Shown: in pieces, positions 57,133 to 64,000 of the stretch | Layout of the letters: each line of letters starts with the position of its first letter | Position numbering within the stretch: the stretch's first letter is position 1 | From: Trachemys scripta elegans | Taxonomy: Eukaryota; Chordata; Testudines; Emydidae | Length of the DNA stretch: 64,000 bases | Direction of reading: 5' to 3' | Assembly: GCF_013100865.1 (NCBI RefSeq) | Contig: NC_048305.1 | Span: 52,176,769-52,240,768 of the forward strand | Position numbers and translations under genes: made by a program | The notes under the pieces: generated by a model | What the model saw: only the letters and a program-made list of their open reading frames with translations | The model's database searches: none | What the model was told of the DNA's origin: nothing

Positions 57133-58439
57133 GAGGGCTCATGTCTCTCTGACTGAGTGAATATTGCCACAACAACACCGCAGCCCAAGGTAGCATCATC
57201 TCTTGGGGATATAGTAGCACAGGTGTGCTTTAAATAATGAGCAAAGACCTGGTCCCAGCCCCAAGAGCTCGGGTTGGCCCCTGTTGAGATAAAAAGTGAG
57301 GGAAAGGGGGTGGATGGGAGAAAGAAGGCGATTGTTTGGTAAAATGCACATCAGGCTAGCTCCTGGTTTTGCAGGGTTTGTAGGTGTTGCAGAGAGTGAA
57401 GGAGCAAGAATTCTACTTGATTTCCTGCCCCTCCCCCCCAAACCACTGTTGTAAGGCAGTGCTGACAATGCTGACTGTTGGCAAAACCTTGTATCGACTT
57501 GCAAACTGTGCAAATTGGATATGGACGTCATTGAAGGGGAATAAATATAGAACATCGAGATGTTTTTAATTTACAGAGTCGCTTTTCAGGCCATAATTTC
57601 ACATTGAGCCACGGCATCAATTAAAGCAAATGTATCTCTGCACCAAGTGGCTTTGCACGTAGTTTAACACAGTCCCTATCCTTCACCAAGGATTGTGTGT
57701 CTGCCTCAGTTCCCTCCTTCCTCACCTCCCTGAAAAACATTACGTTATTGTATCATCGTTCTAACTGCTTCCAGAAAGTCAGTGAAAGCTCAATGACACG
57801 TCAGATAACTCTGCGCAAGCCCCAAAGTTTCTAACAGTCCATAACGGTAATTTGAATCACTGCTTCTATCTGTATTGCATCTTACATTCTAAAAGACCCT
57901 TTCATCTGCTCTTGAAATGCAACCAGCTCTGGTGTGGAATGCAGCAGCAGCTGAACACCCCATTGTAATGTGACAACAGTTTGTGACAGGAATTTTTAAA
58001 AGACTAATACTGTACAGTTGAAATAAAAGGGGACAATGTCACTGCCCCACTTGGAATTGGGCCAGAACAGCCTTTCTTTTGTAAAAAAGTGCCTGACTAC
58101 TTGTCATAAGATCAGCCTGGCCCAGCTGACAAGGTGAAGTGGGAGGCAAAGGTGACTGTAAGTTTGTGGCTGCTAGATTCTAGGGCTGACCAGGCACCAG
58201 TCTAATCTGTCATCAATTAGAGCAGCCTGAAGGCTGCTTTGACTTATACCTGGATACTGATGGCTCCAAGGGGGCTTTTCCAGCCTCTAGGAATAGCTGG
58301 CCACACTCCCTATGCCAGGGTAGGTGATAACCTAGTGCTGCTACTTTGGCTCTCGAGGCCACAGGGAGATTTCCCTTAGGCAAGAGGAATCCCAGGTACC
58401 CTGCTGAGCTGGCTTTTTTGCAGCTGGAGAAGAGTGCAG
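57133..58439. other. Unique AT-balanced non-coding DNA
   Basis: No gene. 57565-58090 is unique and AT-rich, possibly containing regulatory sequence, but nothing specific is seen. Confidence 0.4.
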
Positions 58440-58600
58440 AATTTGGCCCTTGGGGGTCTCTTCTTGCCACTAGCTTAGTCTGTGACCGTCAATCAAATCC
58501 CTTAACTCTCTCTGCCTCAGTTTCCCTATCTATAAAATGGGGACAGGGATGCTACCCACCTTTGCCAAGTGCTTTGAGGTTGATGGCTTGAACGAGTCTA
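58440..58600 (+). mobile_element. MIR fragment
   Basis: tctctctgcctcagtttccc followed by tatctataaaatggggacag and ccaagtgctttgaggttgat. Core and tail only; the head is missing. Confidence 0.75.
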
Positions 58601-59432
58601 GATGTGCACAGGAGAACTTTCACTGGATCAAATTAAATACAATCCGCTCAATGTCTTCCATTTACACTGATCTCAAGGACAGAGGGACATACTGCAAGGT
58701 TAGGTACACATCAGATTAACACTTTGGTTAAGATTGGCTGGCAGAGCAAACAAGCCAAGGCATCGATCTCTGTGTGTATTTTTTGTTCAGCAATGCAATC
58801 AGCCTCTTCTCCTTAAGAGGATGTGTCTGTCTTTAAATCACGAACTAAAGCAATGCGACGCTAGGTAGTTGTTTTTTTGTTGTTGTTGTTGTTTTCCCCA
58901 CCTCTGAGTTTTAACAAAGCATAATCCTCTGTACTAAAGGGCTTTTTCTTGATCCAAAAGTCTCTGTTCAAGACAAAAAATGTTTTGCCACAGATACCTT
59001 ATCTCAAATCAAGAGAGCATCCCAAATGCATCTATACTGTATATTGATTGACCTACATACTAACTGAATTGAAGGACATGTTAAGTTACCTCTTTCCTTA
59101 GCAAGCCAAGTGCAAAGTAGTAGAGTTCTAAATAAACAATCAGTTTGTAGGGCAAGGGCTGTTCTTCACTATCTAGTGTTGGCAGTGTTTTCCCTTTTTG
59201 AAATGAGGGCGCGGGTGGGTGTTTGGCAGCAGAAGTGACTGTTTCTGCAGTCCAGTGAGGACCACAAAATATGTGAGAGCCCCAAGTGAAACTGTGGAAG
59301 TCGTCGTCCCGTCCCCCACCCCCTTTTTTTTTTTTCCCCCGTGGTTGCATCTGTTTGCACCAGAATGTGCCCAGGGTCTCCATTTTTCTCTTCTGGAATA
59401 CATGTGACATGACTCTCAGTGCTTCTGGAAGG
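58601..59432. other. Non-coding DNA
   Basis: A (TTG)n microsatellite at about 58873-58892 and a C/T run at 59318-59340. No gene. Confidence 0.45.
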
Positions 59433-59440
59433 CACGGGGC

Positions 59441-59562
59441 TAGGGTGACCAGATAGCAAGTATGAAAAATCAGGACAGGGTGGCGGGTAATAGGAGCCTA
59501 TATAAGACAAAGCCCCAAATATCGGGACTGTCCCTATAAAATCGGGACATCTGGTCACCCTA
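59441..59562. mobile_element. hAT-like MITE (122 bp)
   Basis: Ends TAGGGTGACCAGAT and ATCTGGTCACCCTA are perfect 14-bp inverted repeats. Flanks cacggggc (59433-59440) and cactgggc (59563-59570) match at 7 of 8. The interior (aaaatcaggacagggtggcg ... gggactgtccctataaaatc) has no coding capacity. The TAGGGT termini resemble those of 7817-9052. Confidence 0.9.
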
Positions 59563-59570
59563 CACTGGGC

Positions 59571-61020
59571 ATCTCCCCTTGCTGGCTTGTCAGTACATCT
59601 AGCTACAGGCGCCCCCTGTAGTAATGAGAGCAGAGTTCACATTTCCTTACCTTGAGCCCACTCGTTAGAACCATGGGCCAATTCATCCATCGCACTGATA
59701 GCGTCTCTTGAGTGCTGCCACCCTAGCAAGTTCAAAATTGGAAACAAAGTGCTCTCAGGAGAGCTCCCGTTGTCATCAGCAGGAATTGGTGGGTAAGGGG
59801 AGCATGATTTGGCCAGTCCTAGCTTACTGCACCTGGGTCAGTAAATCAATGGCAAATGAGCAAGTTTTAGAATGGGGCCATGTGTCAGCTCTGTGATCTA
59901 ATGGGCTTGCTTGGGTTCACTGGATTTACCACACCCAATTCCAGAAGCTTCTGGATGTGGAGTGCTTAATCTGCCTAGCAACAATGACCCAGGCACAACT
60001 CACTCCTACCTCCCCCCCAATGGGTCTCTTAAAGAGAGATCTCCCTATTAGGCACATGAGTTACACCTGTTACATGCTGTTTCTCATACTGCAGAACAGG
60101 TTTTCTGGGAATGTGGGAGAGAGCCAGCCATCCTCCTAGAACAGCTGCAAGTGGCCAACACCTGTCCAGTCTCTGAAGATGCATTCTCTTAACCCTGTTT
60201 GGTCCATCTCTGGGGCCTTTTTCTTGAATTTAATTTCTTTTCTTCAGAGTTTTGTCATTACACCCACACAAGGGCAGAGTCCTAAAGGGCCCCTATGGCC
60301 CAGCTTGGAACATCTGAAATGCTGTAGGTAGTTCAAGAAAGTGCTACTGATTCAAAACTGATTATATAAGTGTATAGATCTCAAGATCAGAAGGGAACCA
60401 TTATGATCTTGTAGTCCCACGTGCTGAAATGATGCAGGCCAGAGATGATTTTTTTTTTTAAACACCAAGATTCCTGGGTTCATGGCTGTACTTCTGCTTC
60501 ACCATCTTCCCACCCCTCCCCCAGCATTATCATCCTGTTTGTACATCCCAGCCAGAGCGTTGCATGTGACATGAGCATCGGGTTGTGATGCAATTTTGAA
60601 AAAGCGTTGTCTTTTTAATCCCATTGCTGGACAAGCCATGGTAATGAGGGCAGTCCCATGCCCTTTGGGAAGGCTGTCCTCACTGGAGCCCTGGGAACTT
60701 TTTGAGAACTACAACTGCAGAGGATCAATCTTTTGTCTTGTGCACCCTTTTTTTTCCCTTGGAACTCGTAAAAGAATCTAGAATGACTCGTGTAATTCTA
60801 CAGCGGTGTGTATATGCGTGAGCACAGCTGGACAGTAGCGAAGATGTTTTAGTCTGTTTTTACAAGGCCCAGTGATATATTAAATGTTTAGACTGTAATG
60901 CATTTGTTTCAGGGAGCAGGCAATGAATTTCTGTACTCCCCCTTCCCAGAAGGCACGGCTTCTGATGAGAAGGGATAAAACTTTCTTTTTTAAAATACAG
61001 CAGTATCAGAAAGGAAAAAG
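59571..61020. other. Non-coding DNA with a CR1-like scrap
   Basis: Nothing except a CR1-like antisense 3' fragment at 60372-60445 and a T-run at about 60450-60460. Confidence 0.4.
60372..60445 (-). mobile_element. CR1-type 3' fragment
   Basis: tagatctcaagatcagaagg then gaaccattatgatcttgtag and gatgcaggcc; resembles the antisense CR1 3' end at 23745-23860. Confidence 0.45.
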
Positions 61021-61262
61021 GTCCATCAATGGTTATATAGGTCCATCAATGGCCATTAGCCAGGGTGGGTAGGGATGGCATCCCTAGTCTCTGTTTGCCA
61101 GAAGCTGGGAATGGGCGATAGGGGATGGATCACTTGATGATTACCTGTTCTGTTCATTCCCTCGGGGGCACCTGGCATTGACCACTGTCGGAAGACAGAA
61201 TACTGGGCTAGATAGGCCGTACTGGGTCAGACCAAAGGTCCTTCTTGTGTTCTTATGAATTG
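61021..61262 (-). repeat. CR1-like/SINE-like dispersed retroposon fragment
   Basis: Minus-strand copy of the family at 11331-11600: gtttgccagaagctgggaat, gatcacttgatgattacctg, ccactgtcggaagacagaat, ggtcagaccaaaggtcc. The first ~20 bp show a small tandem duplication (ggtccatcaatgg twice, 61020-61053). Confidence 0.65.
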
Positions 61263-61829
61263 ATGCCCTAACTCAGCGAAGCACATATTTAACTTCATGC
61301 CTATAATTAGGTGCTTTTCTGGGTCAGAGCCTTTGTGAAAAGCTGGTGAAAAGTGCTAGCCTGTGACAGCCCTGGACACATGGAGCTGCTCTTCGGGTCA
61401 AATCTGACACCAGTTAACATCAGTTGCAAAACGCCAGCTGATGGCCTCATGGCTGAGCCCACAATCCACAGAAGAGATGCAGCTTGAGAAGGAGTTGAGC
61501 AAGAGTGAGTCTTCCACACCGCCTTGCCAGCGTGCGTCCGCTTTGGCTGGAGGGCAGAGGGCAGCCTCTAGGAGTCTGAGGGGCATGCTGTTTCTATGGC
61601 TTGCTCTGGCCTCGGCCTCTCTTCAGTGGCTGCCAACAAGGGAGCTGATTCTTGGGAGCTGTGAGTTTGGGGTCATGGACACCTGTCCTCTAGGAGATGG
61701 GCTGAGCCCACCAAGTCAGGGTGCTGAGGCCACGGAGATGTTGCTAACATAACAGGGCTCAAGAGGGTAAGAGTAGTTGGAATTCTTCCAGTCCAAAACT
61801 CTCTGGTCAGTAGCTCATTGAACCAAAGT
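61263..61829. other. Unique non-coding DNA
   Basis: Begins with a partial palindromic-repeat arm (ccctaactcagcgaagcaca). No gene supported. Confidence 0.4.
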
Positions 61830-61834
61830 CTTGC

Positions 61835-62973
61835 TGTGACGTTCCCCCTGGTGTTATCTGAACCGGTGATCTGCTAGGTCGCTCCAATCCTCAACTCTGG
61901 GAGCCAGCCTTACCCTGTTCTGTTGTGAGACACCCCCTCCCCCCCCCCCCCCCCGGCTGTTCATGCACTACCTCTAGCATGTAAGATGCTCCCAGTTATG
62001 TGAGTGAGCACTTTTGGCCAGCCGCCACTTGGATTGTGCAACCGAATGACACTAGCCAATATCTCCAGTCCCAGACACAACCCTAGGAATGTCTGTTTTG
62101 CAGTGTCCAGTTATGCACACTGGATGCTGCAAGCTTATATGAGTTTGTCAATTTAACAAAGAAATTAATATGTACCAGGCTTGTTATCCTAAGGGGAGCC
62201 TCTGACACGCCTCAAACCACACACACTGCTTCAGGTAGAATAAACAAACAAATTTTATTAACTACAAAATATAGATTTTTTTTTTTAAGTGATTATAAGT
62301 CAAAGCACAAAAAGTCAGATTTGGTCAAATGAAATAAAAGCAAAACACATTCTAAGCTGGTCTTAACACTTTTTCAATGCCCTTACAAACTTAGATGCTT
62401 CTCACCACAGGCTGACTGGTTGTTCTTCAGCCAGGCTCTCCCCTTTGATCAGCCTTTCAGTCGCTTGGTGGTGGTGGCCGTAGATGGAGGTGGAACAGAG
62501 AGAGAGCATGGCAAACGTCTCCCCCTCTTATCATGTCACTACTTCCCTCTTGGCTTTGCCCCCCACCCCCTTCAGAGTCAGGTGAGCATTACCTCATAGT
62601 CCCTGACTGACCCCAAGGGAAGGGGGGGGGGTGACTCAGTGGAGAGTCCAACAGATTCTTTGTTGCTGCCTAGGCCAGTGTCCTTTGTTCCTCTGAGACT
62701 GGGCTGGGTTTGTCCCATACATGCCCTGATGAGGTGCAAACTGCCCCTCTGCTCTTGGAGAGTTTTGCCTGGGCTTGTTTTAAACACATTTTCAGCCTTG
62801 TAACTAAATACATGAAATTACAACCTATAACATTACTATAACAACAATGCTCAGGGCATCATGAGCCTTCTGAAGACACCCAACATGACAAACTTTGCAT
62901 TGGATACTACACAATCCTATTCTAAGGATGAACATGGGGGGCAGGGTATTCCCCTGAGATACAGAGTGTAACA
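61835..62973. mobile_element. Solo LTR of an endogenous retrovirus-like element
   Basis: Begins TGTGACGTT and ends GTGTAACA (TGT...ACA inverted termini). It is flanked by a perfect 5-bp duplication, cttgc (61830-61834 and 62974-62978). Length 1139 bp with no coding sequence, so it is consistent with recombination between two LTRs that removed the internal region. It contains a C-run near 61931-61954 and AT-rich sequence at 62230-62350 with AATAAA-like strings. Transcription direction not determined. Confidence 0.82.
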
Positions 62974-62978
62974 CTTGC

Positions 62979-64000
62979 TCAAGGATTCCCGTTGAGTTGG
63001 ATCAGGTCCCAACTGCTTTGATTTGGGGCCAGTCATCTCCCCTCCCTTGGTTCAGTGCAGTGCCAAGATACCAGAGCACCCCCTGGCTTCTGTGCCCTCC
63101 ACACCTTGTTTCTGGTGCAAGAACATTGTCTCTCTCTTTCCAGGATATTAGGGATGGCCTGGAAAGCTGTTCCCCCTTCTGCCCCCCCGTGTAATTCTTG
63201 CAGCCCGCCTGCTTGGTCTAACCCTTGGGATAATTGCAGGCTGCTCTCATAGCTCTAAATCAAATCACTGCGCCCAGGAAATGAAGTTTTCTGGATGCAA
63301 ACAGTTCCCTGCCTCATAATTCATGGCTCACTCAAAGGAAATCACCAAAGGTCAAACTCTGCCTTCTTCCAGCCACTGTCAGTAGCCCTCCCATATTAAC
63401 AAAGCCCAGTGGGCTTTGATAACTTAATAGAAAGCTGTTCTGCCCCCATCTCTTTATACGTGGAAGTCACAGCTCGGGTATAAAAACACTGGAGCCTCCT
63501 GTGTCAGTCTGAGTTCTTAGCCCTTCTCTGGGTTGGGGGTGTTGACTGGATGATGGAAATATTGGTCCATTGGGCTAGGAAGGTATTGATTTGATTTTTG
63601 TGGAGTATTTTTTTGTTTGTAGGAAGAAATCAAATATTTAACATCCAGCCACTCCGTTTTGGCATCTCATCATAACTTTCCAATCACTTGTGTGAACGGC
63701 CGGATCCTTCAGAGTCTGTTTTGTTCTCTCAAAAATCATCTCTAAAAAGACAGTTAATTAACTATATCTGTATTCCCTGAGAGCGATGTGTGGCTGTCTA
63801 GACAGATCAGCGCAGCATATTCCAGGCCTCCTCTGGCGCACTGTTCAGCGGGACAAGTTCCTGCTGGTTTGATGGCATACTTCTTTCCTCTGTAGCAGCT
63901 GTGAGTTCCTTGGGGAAATAAATGTGCTACTGTAATTTGTATTAATCTCCTTAGTTTGCTTACATCTCTCCCTCCTGAATTTCCCCCAGCTAGGGAGGCG
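62979..64000. other. Unique non-coding DNA
   Basis: No gene or repeat recognised. The last ~400 bases are AT-balanced, and could be regulatory or intronic. Confidence 0.4.

Noticed and set aside
1..64000. CRISPR array, operon or defence system
   Set aside because: No spaced direct repeats, no bacterial-style gene packing; repeat content is that of a vertebrate nuclear genome.

Overview
The window looks like non-coding nuclear DNA of a reptile, most probably a turtle. No complete protein-coding gene, rRNA or functional tRNA is visible. The longest open frames are chance frames in CpG-rich, C/G-homopolymer or transposon sequence. The origin is inferred from the repeats: 5'-truncated CR1 LINEs in both orientations, MIR/CORE-SINE copies with L2-like tails, 5S-rRNA-headed SINE remnants, several hAT-like non-autonomous DNA transposons with 8-bp target duplications, LTR sequence, and a short retroposon (three copies) that I associate with chelonian genomes. 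Species cannot be fixed from sequence alone.

Layout. 1-5.9 kb: mostly unique DNA with one weak minus-strand coding-exon candidate (804-909) and a possible conserved regulatory block near 1.8-2.0 kb. 5.9-9.8 kb: dense repeats, including LTR-like sequence split by a 1.24-kb TIR element (7817-9052). 9.8-21 kb: mostly unique, with two 5'-inverted retroposons, a CR1-like fragment, a palindromic repeat, a 5S-headed SINE and a MIR. 21.0-22.2 kb: the only non-repeat CpG island, containing a plausible untranslated first exon with a consensus splice donor at 21723 (+ strand). It is the best candidate for a gene start, and DNA to its right may be first-intron sequence. 22.2-36.4 kb: intron-like or intergenic DNA with two CR1 reverse-transcriptase relics, a MIR, a short hAT with a perfect 8-bp duplication and a near-perfect 173-bp palindrome. 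36.4-48.7 kb: unique DNA with MIR/L2 pieces, one of them split by a TIR element, and a third retroposon copy. 48.7-55 kb: a cluster of hAT-like elements. 55-64 kb: MIRs, a small TIR element, a CR1-like fragment and a 1139-bp solo LTR (61835-62973) with a 5-bp duplication.

I found no convincing undescribed biological system. The notable observations concern genome dynamics: twin-priming inversions, nested insertions datable by interruption, transposons carrying GC-rich minisatellite cargo, hairpin-forming elements, and a few unique AT-rich blocks that could be conserved enhancers. Boundaries supported by target duplications are exact; other repeat boundaries are approximate.
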